Part shown: piece after piece, positions 14,770-22,699 of the stretch | Layout of the letters: every line of letters begins with the position of its first letter | How positions within the stretch are numbered: position 1 is the stretch's first letter | Virus record (IMG/VR): IMGVR_UViG_3300033143_000957 | Span: 1 to 23,769 of that record | Length of the DNA: 23,769 bases | Reading direction: 5' to 3' (one strand) | DNA from: a virus | Notes under the pieces: generated by a model | What the model was told of the DNA's origin: nothing | What the model saw: the letters and a program-made list of their open reading frames with translations, nothing else | Database searches by the model: none | Made by a program: the position numbers and the translations under genes

Positions 14770-16038
14770 TTACAGCCCGAAGGACTTGACCGCAAAGAAC
14801 GGATTCAACACGCCGTAAGCAGGGCGGAAGTCGAAACGAACTTTTTGTTGGTTCTCTAAGAAGCCTACGCCTTTCGACACTCGCATTTGCAAACCGTCGT
14901 CAGTTCTAGCCAGCGTGTCTGTGCTGTGTAGCTTATGGATTTTGACAGAACCGATACAGAACGCGTCTTTGTGCCATGCAAGGTTAGGTTGGAGGATAGT
15001 CTCTGCCGAGCCTAAGACCGTAATAGCATCACCTGATTGCAAAGCTGCATCTACAGTGTTGTAAGCACCGTTAGCTTCAAAGATAGCAGGGCCAGTGATA
15101 GTTAAGTTACCTTCGCCCGACCCATTTAGTGTCGCTGTCTGCGTTACCGTAGCAGTGTACTTGATAGGGTTGCCGGACTCATCAATCATAACCTCGCGGG
15201 TTGCGAGATTTAAGCGGTTAACGTCACCAATAACAACCGTTTCGCCTGCACTGATGGTAAGGTTAGGTTCAAGACCTGAGACAGAAATTTGCTGTGTCAT
15301 GGTGTCTTTCGCCGCTGTGTAGGTAGGCGTAGGCGTAGCGGTAAGCGCGCCTGTTCGTGTACCTGCTCCTGTTGTGTAGCGCCCTAGAGTGTTACAGGTC
15401 ATAACTTTCATGCCTGCGAAGTTCTCTGTGATGGTCGCTCGCTGGTTAGCAGTCATTGAGCCAGTTTCGCCGCCTAGTGAACGCTGATCACCTGCAAGCT
15501 TACGCTGTGTAAACGGGTTCATTGCATAACACATGGGTGCGCCTTTTGGTACACCTGTCGCCTCAAGCATAGAGCCTGCATTTGCTACGTCAGCCCAATT
15601 CTCGATAGCGTTACCAACTGTACCAGACAATAGCGCGGTGTTCGCCATAGCGAACCGTGCAAAGTCTAGCTCCATATCTGTAACGATACGAGTTGCCAAA
15701 GGCGCTAATAGCTGGTCTAGCTGATCCATCTTAATAGCTTCGTCAGCTTCTTTGTAGTCTACAAACGCCGTAAAATACGGCTGCACTACCGCGCTTGCCT
15801 TACCAGTGATGATAGGTGATTCAGTCTCGCCAGAAACGTCACCGTCAGGGGTTCGCACTGATACAAAATCAGTAGGCCGTTTGATGTCAATCGTATCGCC
15901 CGTTGAAGGGTCAAACGAGTTAGTTTGAATAAACTGCGTGTTTACGTTCTTAGAAACTATACGCTCGTTTTCAAACGATGCGAGGAAAGATCGCGCTAGT
16001 TTGCGCGTAAAGTTACTGTCAAAATTGTTGTTAGCCAT
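14770..16038 (-). CDS. Major capsid (coat) protein, P22-type
   Basis: 422 aa (P22 coat is 430), directly after the scaffold gene. ATG with TTTGGAG about 10 nt upstream. The N-terminus FTRKLARSFLASFENERIVS corresponds to the N-arm; TGDTIDIKRPTDFVSVRTPD is the E-loop-like strand region; FTAFVDYKEADEAIKMDQLD, the helix RIVTDMELDFARFAMAN and MCYAMNPFTQRKLAGDQRSL match the backbone of the P22-coat family. A beta-rich central insertion (about 225-345) with repeated Thr/Val strands corresponds to the I-domain seen in P22. The C-terminus returns to the HK97 A-domain. It forms the icosahedral shell. The strong ribosome site and the downstream terminator fit high expression. Confidence 0.9.
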   Translation of the reverse strand: MANNNFDSNFTRKLARSFLASFENERIVSKNVNTQFIQTNSFDPSTGDTIDIKRPTDFVSVRTPDGDVSGETESPIITGKASAVVQPYFTAFVDYKEADEAIKMDQLDQLLAPLATRIVTDMELDFARFAMANTALLSGTVGNAIENWADVANAGSMLEATGVPKGAPMCYAMNPFTQRKLAGDQRSLGGETGSMTANQRATITENFAGMKVMTCNTLGRYTTGAGTRTGALTATPTPTYTAAKDTMTQQISVSGLEPNLTISAGETVVIGDVNRLNLATREVMIDESGNPIKYTATVTQTATLNGSGEGNLTITGPAIFEANGAYNTVDAALQSGDAITVLGSAETILQPNLAWHKDAFCIGSVKIHKLHSTDTLARTDDGLQMRVSKGVGFLENQQKVRFDFRPAYGVLNPFFAVKSFGL

Positions 16039-16055
16039 TGTTGCTATGCTCCAAA

Positions 16056-16865
16056 TTATTCAAAAGTTGCCCCTTTTAATAGGGGGGAATCGGTTGCTGG
16101 CGGTTCGCGTCCTGAGTCTGTGCTAATCGGATCAGGGGCGGCGCTCGCCTTTTTCGTTAAAGCTTTAGCTCTCAAACTCTCAAGTTTAAGGGCTGCTCGC
16201 ATTGGCGGCATAGACACAACTTCTGACAAAACCTGTTGGTTCTGTGCTAGATAGTGCATAATCTCTGGCCCGTTTGGGTCGTCCATTATAAAACCTGCAA
16301 CGTCAGGGTGCGGGTTATATGCTGCAACGATATTCTCAGACTCAATTAACTTTTCGGCTGGAATACCAGACTCTATCGCTCTACTAACAAACCCTTGCTC
16401 TTGTTCTTTGGCGCGGGCCTGAATTTGTGTTTGCTGTGCCTGCTGCTGTTGTGCTTCAAGTGTTTTCTTTGCTTCTGCTCTAGCAAGCTCGCGGGCCTGT
16501 TCAAGAACGCTCTCGTTGTATGCTTTTATCTGCTTCTGATACTCTTCTGGATCAGAATAGATCAAGTCATTATCTGGCATAGCTACTGCGGGTGCAGTAG
16601 ACGCTAGTGGTGCAGATTCTTGGGGTTTGGCCGCCTCCAAGTCTGCCAGCCGTTTCGCTAGCTCTTCATTACGCCGTTTCTGCTCGTTCTTTTCCCACGT
16701 TAACTTGTTGAACTTCTTTTGAGCCGCTTCGTCTAGCTCTACAAAGTCATCCACTGCTTTAGGTGCAACTTCCTCGCTTGCCTCAGTTTCAACAGGTGTT
16801 TCGTCTTGCTGTTCGACTACTTCATCTAACTGTGGCTCGTCTTGGAGCATATCTTCATTGTTCAT
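16056..16865 (-). CDS. Scaffolding protein, P22 gp8-like
   Basis: 269 aa (P22 gp8 is 303), between portal and coat as in P22. ATG with AAAGG 7 nt upstream. Residues 1-45 are very acidic (Asp/Glu-rich). Residues about 45-75 form a charged helix (FNKLTWEKNEQKRRNEELAK), and about 115-160 a long Gln/Ala/Glu helix likely to be a coiled coil (EQARELARAEAKKTLEAQQQ). The basic end includes MRAALKLESLRAKALTKKAS followed by AAPDPISTDSGREPPATDSP; a basic C-terminal helical segment followed by a Pro-rich APxPI motif is typical of podovirus scaffolds. It directs procapsid assembly and portal incorporation, then leaves. No protease domain is visible. Confidence 0.83.
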   Translation of the reverse strand: MNNEDMLQDEPQLDEVVEQQDETPVETEASEEVAPKAVDDFVELDEAAQKKFNKLTWEKNEQKRRNEELAKRLADLEAAKPQESAPLASTAPAVAMPDNDLIYSDPEEYQKQIKAYNESVLEQARELARAEAKKTLEAQQQQAQQTQIQARAKEQEQGFVSRAIESGIPAEKLIESENIVAAYNPHPDVAGFIMDDPNGPEIMHYLAQNQQVLSEVVSMPPMRAALKLESLRAKALTKKASAAPDPISTDSGREPPATDSPLLKGATFE

Positions 16866-16885
16866 AATAATACCTTTTTGCTAAA

Positions 16886-16902
16886 ACGACAAATTCTGTC
16901 GT
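16886..16902 (-). other. Small hairpin between portal and scaffold genes
   Basis: On the minus strand ACGACA - GAATT - TGTCGT, followed by TTTT AGC, lies in the 53-bp spacer between the portal stop and the scaffold start. A six-base stem with modest GC and only three or four T makes it a weak terminator candidate or an mRNA processing site. The scaffold ribosome site is just downstream. Confidence 0.35.
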
Positions 16903-16918
16903 GCATGTTGTTAGAGCA

Positions 16919-18931
16919 TTACTGCTCTAGTTGGTTTTGCGCACCTTGAACAATAGCTGCTTGTTCTTCATACGCTTGGGCCGCAGTAGGCGACATTACT
17001 GCATCTGCGCCCATTGCATTTTTTAGTGTTTCAAGTGTTTGAGCCATCACTTTTAGTTGCTCAGTTACTTGTTTGTTTTGCTCAATTTGTAACTTGGCGA
17101 TTTGCGCTTCTTGCTCGGCTTCTTGTTTTTCCGCTTGCAGTTGGATGTCTGCTTCAATTTTCGCTGCCTCGTTCATTGTTTTATTTATCTCTGCCTCGGC
17201 TATCAAGTCAGAGGGTGTGGGTTCTTTAGGCTGGCTTCTGATCTTTTCAACCAATGCTAACTCTTCTGCGGTTAGCTGCTGATCAGGTATTAGACCGTTT
17301 AGCACCATGTTATACCGCTTACGCTCGGCCAGCTTATCCATGCTTGGGGCGTTTATGTTGCCTAACAGTATGTCACCCCCGTCTTGCATTATGGTAGGGT
17401 CTACCTTGGCGTACTCAACTATAGCGGTAACTGCCTCTTGCTGGCGATTCTTAAACGCAGGGCCAACGTCACAAGTAACATCGTGAATACCTTTACTCAA
17501 ATCGTTTTTAGGCTGCATTTGCCCGTATTGGTCTTGCTGAACGCCGTTAATCTCGACCATCTCAAAACTACCATCCTCGTTCATAACCCTAACCATGCGG
17601 TTAGTGTCGTAGAGTGTTGGTATGGCGTTAAGCAGCACTTTACCTACGTGCCTAATCATTGTCTCTTGCGCTTTAAAATATTGGTAAGTACCTGTCTGCC
17701 CTCGATTTTCTAGGCGCTCTAATGCAATGTCCGATTGCAAGCCTGTATTGTTTGAAGGGTTTACACCAAACACGCCGCTTGACCGCTCGATGTTAGAAGT
17801 CATGCTTTGACTAACTTCCGAAAGCCCTGCGTTTACTTGCGGGCCTGCTGTCTGGTACGGCGCTGGCTGGCCTTCTATGTGCTGGTAAAACTGTACGGGG
17901 CTGCCGTTAGTGTTCATTGTGGCAAGAGAAGCTTCGTTACCCTTGGCTTGGTCGCGAGTCATCATCAACTTAGGTCTAGGCGCTAGCGCCACCTCTTCGA
18001 CCTTGCGGCTCTCTACATAGTTATAAACGCGCTGCGCGTCCATTATATGTTCAATAGCTCCCCAATAGATTACCTTATCTTCTATGATCTGGAAATTAGC
18101 ATATAGCGGAATGACAGGCAGCAAGTCGAACACTGTTTTTTCGCTTTTAGTTAACCACCGTTTCCCGTCAAACTTGCGGCTATACACAACATGCTTTACG
18201 TATTCTCGCTCTTTTGCGACAGTAAAACCAGCCGCAAGTGTCGCCTGCTCAAGCTGCTCATCATTGACGACCATGCCATTATTGAGCAGGTATATTTTTT
18301 CCTTGATTTCTTTTTTGCACAGAAATTCGCCAATAATGATTTTTTCAGCCTTAGCTTCGTATCTGCTTTCGCTTCTTTCATCAGGTAAGCTAGTACAGGC
18401 ATGTTCATCACTACCGTATTTCTTCTCATATTCGTCTTTTCCTATGCTGGACAACACAAAACAAAACCGCGCGTCTTCCATTGTTCGCTGCTCGGCTACT
18501 GCATCAAACCACACTCTGTCTACAGCGTTGTTTAGCTCTTTAATGCGTAGCTCTTGATCAAAAGTAGCGCCCTCGCCCCAATCTTGAACTATACGGATAG
18601 CTGCAAAACCTGTCTGGATTACTTTTTTGCCAGTGCTGGCATAATGCTCGGCTGCGTTGCTTATTGTCTCAATATTGCGAATAATACCGTCTAGCAGCAT
18701 TGCGCTTTCTTTGCTTGCTTCCTCACCCGCTGGCTTAATCCGCAAGTCAAAGTCATTTTGTGCCATTTCGCCCCAAACAGTCTCGACGACAGGGTTAGAT
18801 AAGTCGAACGTATAGCGCGGGCGCTTATCTAGCAAATTATATATTTCAGGCTCCCACATACCGTCAGGATCATTTAAGAAGCTGTTAATCTCTCGCACAG
18901 CTTCGCGCCGATCACGGTCAGCTGTTGTCAA
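16919..18931 (-). CDS. Portal protein, P22-type
   Basis: 670 aa from TTG at 18931 (P22 gp1 is 725). An ATG at 18938, which overlaps the terminase stop (TAATG) and is 9 nt from AAAGG, is out of frame by one base with the main ORF, so the TTG may not be the real start. Pattern of the P22 portal family: DRREAVREINSFLNDPDGMW (N-terminal helix and W), then LLDKRPRYTFDLSNP, a hydrophobic helix with GKKVIQTGFAAIRIVQDW, VDRVWFDAVAEQRTMEDARF, then the stem/crown region. The C-terminal about 100 residues are a Glu/Gln/Lys-rich helix (KIEADIQLQAEKQEAEQEAQ; QIEQNKQVTEQLKVMAQTLE) comparable to the P22 barrel. It forms the dodecameric DNA-entry ring at one head vertex. Confidence 0.87.
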   Translation of the reverse strand: MTTADRDRREAVREINSFLNDPDGMWEPEIYNLLDKRPRYTFDLSNPVVETVWGEMAQNDFDLRIKPAGEEASKESAMLLDGIIRNIETISNAAEHYASTGKKVIQTGFAAIRIVQDWGEGATFDQELRIKELNNAVDRVWFDAVAEQRTMEDARFCFVLSSIGKDEYEKKYGSDEHACTSLPDERSESRYEAKAEKIIIGEFLCKKEIKEKIYLLNNGMVVNDEQLEQATLAAGFTVAKEREYVKHVVYSRKFDGKRWLTKSEKTVFDLLPVIPLYANFQIIEDKVIYWGAIEHIMDAQRVYNYVESRKVEEVALAPRPKLMMTRDQAKGNEASLATMNTNGSPVQFYQHIEGQPAPYQTAGPQVNAGLSEVSQSMTSNIERSSGVFGVNPSNNTGLQSDIALERLENRGQTGTYQYFKAQETMIRHVGKVLLNAIPTLYDTNRMVRVMNEDGSFEMVEINGVQQDQYGQMQPKNDLSKGIHDVTCDVGPAFKNRQQEAVTAIVEYAKVDPTIMQDGGDILLGNINAPSMDKLAERKRYNMVLNGLIPDQQLTAEELALVEKIRSQPKEPTPSDLIAEAEINKTMNEAAKIEADIQLQAEKQEAEQEAQIAKLQIEQNKQVTEQLKVMAQTLETLKNAMGADAVMSPTAAQAYEEQAAIVQGAQNQLEQ

Positions 18932-18937
18932 AGTCCA

Positions 18938-20356
18938 TTATAGCCAGCCTTTAAATTCTAATTCTTGCGTTAGTTCGCCTGTGGAGTCGGGCATAAAACA
19001 ATTCATCATTAGCGCATCTGCCATGTTCGGGCTAGGTATCTCATACGGTTTTTTAGACATTTCTAGCTTAGACATAACCTGAAACTTTCCCGAAGCGTTA
19101 GCTTTCTTGGGTATGCGGCAAACTTCTGCCCGTAGTTCGTCAAGACAGCTAATTTTACTAGATAAGCTTATCATATCGTCAGGGTGAACGTAGTCACCGC
19201 GTTTAACCGCTCTGTAAGTATTATAAAACCTATCGCGAAGTCTGCGATAGTATTGCGACCGCTTATTAAAAAACGCATCTCGGTTAGTTCGTGTCTTGCC
19301 GGTGTCGTCGCGGTACATTTCGCCGCCTTTTTCTACCCGCTCGCTGCCTTTGAACATAAAATACGACATTTTCTTGCCGTTAAGTGCGGTTTCTACTTGC
19401 GATTTCAGCGCTACACCTAAACCGTCGCAGTCCCACACAAACCAATCAGCTTTTTCTTCTATGGCTTTAGCTAAAGCCCAGTTAGTCCCTTCTGTTACGT
19501 CACCGTCTGTTTTCTCGCATACGTCTAAGATCACGGAGCCATGCCGTAGCGCGTAGCCTTTACTGTCTGGCCCTAAATCACTTGGATCGAAGGAGGCTAT
19601 AACCGCGCCTTGAGGTGCGAAACCTAGCTTTTTGTGCGCGTCAATCGCTGCGTCATACCAATCTACAGGGATAATGCTACCCTGCACCTCATCATAGAAC
19701 CGGCCCTCCCAAACATGCTCGTATAAGGCCCGTTCCATGATAACCTTATCGTTAAGCCGTTCTTCTTCGAGAACACTTGGCAGCATCGGGTTATCTGAGT
19801 GATTAACTAAAATTATTAAATGCTGGTCATCCTCGTAGTACCCGTCGCGGTAAATCTGTTTTTCAAACGGTTTTATAAACCGCTGGCTGAACGGATCGGC
19901 GCTAGATCGCGGATTTGCACTAAACCAAAGCTCTGAACCTTCCTCTCGAAGCGTTGGCGCTAAGTTTTTTAAACTTTCTGAGCTAATTGTTTGCGCTTCC
20001 TCGACCCAAAAGCGTGTAAACCCATAGGATGACTTAACGCCCTCTGGATTACGCGCCAAACCGCGAAATTTAAACGCATCTTCGCCGTTATACATGATTT
20101 TAGTAGATTGAACTTCAAAACCTTGTAGCTTTAGATCGCGAATTTGCCCTGCAAGCAGTGAAATAACAGAATCGTCTATACTGTTTTGGTATTCACGGAA
20201 GCACATTGTTTTTGTGCCTTCGGTTTGGGCGCTCATTAACGCAAGGATACCAAAAGTCATAGATTTTCCGCTGCCCCGCCCGCCAATAGCGATTTTGTAT
20301 CGCTTTTTCTTAGCTACGAAAGGCTCTAGCTTTTCAGGGATAAATACGTCCGGCAT
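18938..20356 (-). CDS. terL: Terminase large subunit (packaging ATPase and nuclease)
   Basis: 472 aa. ATPase: Walker A GGRGSGKS at 25-32; Walker B-type RFWVEEAQ at 115-122 with catalytic Glu at 119-120; coupling motif SANP at 146-149. Nuclease: acidic residues in IASFDPSDLG (D257), WDCDGLG (D309 and D311) and NMADALM (D447), arranged as in the RNase H-like nuclease domain of Terminase_3-type enzymes. Length and motif order fit a PBSX/P22-like large terminase. It drives DNA into the procapsid through the portal and cuts concatemers. The ATG immediately follows the upstream gene. The stop overlaps an ATG (TAATG). The small subunit that normally precedes it was not recognised in this window. Confidence 0.93.
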   Translation of the reverse strand: MPDVFIPEKLEPFVAKKKRYKIAIGGRGSGKSMTFGILALMSAQTEGTKTMCFREYQNSIDDSVISLLAGQIRDLKLQGFEVQSTKIMYNGEDAFKFRGLARNPEGVKSSYGFTRFWVEEAQTISSESLKNLAPTLREEGSELWFSANPRSSADPFSQRFIKPFEKQIYRDGYYEDDQHLIILVNHSDNPMLPSVLEEERLNDKVIMERALYEHVWEGRFYDEVQGSIIPVDWYDAAIDAHKKLGFAPQGAVIASFDPSDLGPDSKGYALRHGSVILDVCEKTDGDVTEGTNWALAKAIEEKADWFVWDCDGLGVALKSQVETALNGKKMSYFMFKGSERVEKGGEMYRDDTGKTRTNRDAFFNKRSQYYRRLRDRFYNTYRAVKRGDYVHPDDMISLSSKISCLDELRAEVCRIPKKANASGKFQVMSKLEMSKKPYEIPSPNMADALMMNCFMPDSTGELTQELEFKGWL

Positions 20357-20590
20357 TTACTTGCCTATTGCAGTGATAAAAACTCGTGCATTAGTCGCGG
20401 AAACCCTGACTCTCCCCGCTATCTCTAAAGTAAACGCAGTTGACTCTGTGAACGAACTATCAGGCACAAGTATGTCGTTTGCTCCGCTATTAAGCAGCGT
20501 CAAACTAGCTGAGCCGCCGCCCTGTATGTCGTATTTGACGTTAAATCTGCCATTTAAGCTCGTTGTCGCACCGTCTTTAAACTCTGCCAT
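20357..20590 (-). CDS. Small predicted virion protein, 77 aa, unrecognised
   Basis: ATG with GGTGA upstream, one base after the preceding stop; the terminase ATG directly follows its stop. The whole protein reads as a single beta domain: FKDGATTSLNGRFNVKYDIQ, then SASLTLLNSGANDILVPDSS, then AFTLEIAGRVRVSATNARVF. There is no helix-turn-helix, coiled coil or DNA-binding pattern, so it does not look like a small terminase in spite of its position. Most likely a small virion decoration or fibre-associated protein; this is inference from composition and neighbours. Confidence 0.55.
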   Translation of the reverse strand: MAEFKDGATTSLNGRFNVKYDIQGGGSASLTLLNSGANDILVPDSSFTESTAFTLEIAGRVRVSATNARVFITAIGK

Positions 20591-20591
20591 T

Positions 20592-21152
20592 TTATTTCAC
20601 CATTGCCGTAATCATTGTCGTTACCATAGGCTGAACCATTGCCCCAACTTCACCGCTTGGTGGATCGGGCGGTACTGGCGGGCCTAAGTCATTAATTGTA
20701 AAGCTTACCACTGCTGTGTTTGTCTGTGCGCTTTCGTCCCAAAAGAATCCATCAAACGTCAAAGTTTGAGGCGGGTCAACGATTGGCGTACCGTCTGGCC
20801 GAAACGTCAGCGCGGGGTTTGACTCCCAATTAAATCGGTCGCCAGCCTCTAGCACTAGCCCGAACTCTGACAATGCAAGCTCTTGAAAACTTTCAGTCGT
20901 AGCAGGGTTTAATATTGTCCCGTCATAGTCTTGATACTCCCAACCAGTCGCAGGGCGTATAAACACGTTACTTAGCGTTGCTGTGCCTTCGGGCGTTGTC
21001 ACTTCTAGCGGATACGAGTTATCCCACTTTAAGCTAGTGGGGAAAGGTACGTCTACTGTAATAGTCTGCCCTTCACCGCCCGCAGGGAAGTTTAGCGGGC
21101 TGTCAAACAGTAAGTTTCCCTCGTAAACTGGACTGTCAAATCGTAAAGGCAT
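20592..21152 (-). CDS. Predicted virion/fibre accessory protein, 186 aa, unrecognised
   Basis: ATG with AGGT upstream, one base after the restored stop of the LamG-like gene, which supports the start. The sequence is beta-rich and proline/glycine-containing: LRFDSPVYEGNLLFDSPLNF at the start, TTPEGTATLSNVFIRPATGW, TLTFDGFFWDESAQTNTAVV, and a proline linker GPPVPPDPPSGEVGAMVQPM followed by a short hydrophobic Met/Thr-rich end. The repeated FDSPVYEG / FDSPLNFP motif near the N-terminus is notable. No enzyme motif. Family not recognised; a structural role is inferred from the operon and style. Confidence 0.5.
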   Translation of the reverse strand: MPLRFDSPVYEGNLLFDSPLNFPAGGEGQTITVDVPFPTSLKWDNSYPLEVTTPEGTATLSNVFIRPATGWEYQDYDGTILNPATTESFQELALSEFGLVLEAGDRFNWESNPALTFRPDGTPIVDPPQTLTFDGFFWDESAQTNTAVVSFTINDLGPPVPPDPPSGEVGAMVQPMVTTMITAMVK

Positions 21153-21153
21153 G

Positions 21154-21505
21154 TTATTGTACCTGCATTACATATTTTAGCTCGCTACGCTTACCGCCTA
21201 CGCCACCAGCTTTATAGTCAAGGATTAAAGTACCCTCTTCACCTTGATTTAGCGTTGAGTTTGGCAGGCTAAAAGCAAACTGGCCTCCGCTAGTAAATTC
21301 AAAGCCAGCTCTACTCCGTCAAACCATGCCCACCGTACTTGATTATCAGGAAAGACAACGCCATCTACGTCCTGCAAAATTTCTGAGTTTTGGATAAAGC
21401 CGCACGTAGTTGCAGTAACTACGCCAGCGCCTAAAACATCAGAAACACCGTCAAGCGCATAATAGTAGTCGTATTCGGTAAAACTTGACCCTGTAGTAAA
21501 TACTA
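21154..21505 (-). pseudogene. Displaced 3' part of the LamG-like structural gene
   Basis: Downstream of the duplication the coding continues as YYYALDGVSDVLGAGVVTAT through VFPDNQVRWAWFDGVE. A second frame change near 21310 then leads to AGFEFTSGGQFAFSLPNSTL and KAGGVGGKRSELKYVMQVQ, ending with TAA at 21154-21156, one base before the next ATG. Read with one copy of the 56-bp repeat and one extra A near 21310-21312, it joins the upstream ORF into a continuous protein. As given, it has no usable start and would not be made. Confidence 0.7.
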
Positions 21506-21561
21506 GTCAAGCGCATAATAGTAGTCGTATTCGGTAAAACTTGACCCTGTAGTAAATACTA
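21450..21561. repeat. Exact 56-bp tandem duplication inside a structural gene
   Basis: Bases 21450-21505 and 21506-21561 are identical over all 56 positions and directly adjacent. Because 56 is not a multiple of three, the second copy brings a TAG into frame (ALD then stop) and truncates the LamG-like gene. Perfect identity indicates a recent event or an unmerged contig overlap. Confidence 0.95.
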
Positions 21562-22513
21562 ACGGCTCGCCAAAAAGGTTAGTGATGTTAGCAGGGGCAG
21601 AAGCAACCTCTAATATGTCGCCACCAACTGTAGCATTAATAACCTCTGCCGCTGTAGTGGGGGCTGCTGAACCCGCTGTTTGCCTAACACAATAGATAGT
21701 CCCTGCCAGCGTTGATGCAATGAGTAAAGTATTTCCGAATCCATTTATTAATACGCCCTCATTAGCAATAGGAGACGTTGGATTTACGTCACTGTAAACC
21801 CACCCGTCAGGGTAAGGGGCGGTTAAATTTACTGGATTAGTAGAACCTTGATCAACAATGTCTCCTGAGCCCCAATCATCAATAAATGACCAGTAGTGGT
21901 CAAGCACTCTGCCACCAGTTGTATACTTGGGGTCAGTTATGTTCTTATTTGCTGCTATTTCTGAAAGTTCAGCATCAGTTAGTGCACCAGAAAAATAAGC
22001 TAAATTACCCACTCTAGTGCCATCAAAACCTTTAGCTTGAAAAGCATTATCTTGAAATAGGTTAAAGTCTTTATAAGACGGAGCTAGCCCACCTAAAAGA
22101 AACAAATTCCCCGTGACTTCTGGAAACAACTCATTACCTATAACGTCATGGTATCTGATTTTTACATTACCTGTAGCCGCTGTCCATTCTACGGCTATTT
22201 GAGCATAGCTACTAAAAGCGGCGGAATCTGCTACACTCACCCCGAAACCAACAGTTCCAGCAGTTGCCCTTCCTACTGCGCCATAAGCTGTACTGCCCCC
22301 TTGACCGCCACCCCCTAGGCCTACTAATCTGTTAGCTGTAGTATCACTTTCAAGGGTAGTTAAGTATACAAAGTCACTACTCTGACTACCTATCCAATCT
22401 TTCGCAAAGCAAACTATAGTCAATACGGCTGGTAGGCCCGTTGGGTATAGATTGTCTATTTGATACTGAGGGTCTAAGCTGGTAATCCCCCCTAAATCAA
22501 CAAGCACAGCCAT
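21503..22513 (-). CDS. LamG-like virion protein, truncated by a tandem duplication
   Basis: 336 aa as read; the ORF ends EYDYYYALD and then TAG created by the 56-bp duplication. ATG at 22513 overlaps the small upstream gene (TAATG) and has a strong GGAGGA ribosome site. Residues about 1-185 look like a concanavalin/LamG-type jelly roll: LPAVLTIVCFAKDWIGSQSS, AQIAVEWTAATGNVKIRYHD, RVGNLAYFSGALTDAELSEI, HYWSFIDDWGSG. The AELSEIAANKN helix is the usual end of such phage LamG modules. A second beta domain follows (NEGVLINGFGNTLLIA; TIYCVRQTAGSAAPTTAAEV). The intact gene would run to 21154. Probably a surface appendage protein; functional state uncertain. Confidence 0.68.
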   Translation of the reverse strand: MAVLVDLGGITSLDPQYQIDNLYPTGLPAVLTIVCFAKDWIGSQSSDFVYLTTLESDTTANRLVGLGGGGQGGSTAYGAVGRATAGTVGFGVSVADSAAFSSYAQIAVEWTAATGNVKIRYHDVIGNELFPEVTGNLFLLGGLAPSYKDFNLFQDNAFQAKGFDGTRVGNLAYFSGALTDAELSEIAANKNITDPKYTTGGRVLDHYWSFIDDWGSGDIVDQGSTNPVNLTAPYPDGWVYSDVNPTSPIANEGVLINGFGNTLLIASTLAGTIYCVRQTAGSAAPTTAAEVINATVGGDILEVASAPANITNLFGEPLVFTTGSSFTEYDYYYALD

Positions 22514-22692
22514 TAGTCTTCCTCCAATTTATCTGCTTTTTCAAAACTTTGAAGAAAATTCTCAACATCCGTAAGGCATTGCGTATCACTACACGGGATA
22601 TCTACCGCAGCAAAAACATTTTTCTTAGAAGCTTTAATTGAAATACTATCGCTATCGGCCATAACTTCTATTTTAATCTTCTCATCAACCAT
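22513..22692 (-). CDS. Small acidic protein, 59 aa, unrecognised
   Basis: Read directly: ATG at 22692 with AGGTGA 5 nt upstream; TAA at 22513-22515 overlapping the next ATG (TAATG), so it is coupled to the LamG-like gene. It starts VDEKIKIEVMADSDSISIKA, contains one VDIPCSDTQC segment with two cysteines five residues apart, and ends in a charged helix VENFLQSFEKADKLEED. It fills the 187-bp gap between neighbours exactly. No family recognised. The strand-then-helix layout and the Cys pair could suit a small chaperone or assembly factor, but this is a guess. Confidence 0.7.
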   Translation of the reverse strand: MVDEKIKIEVMADSDSISIKASKKNVFAAVDIPCSDTQCLTDVENFLQSFEKADKLEED

Positions 22693-22699
22693 AAATCAC

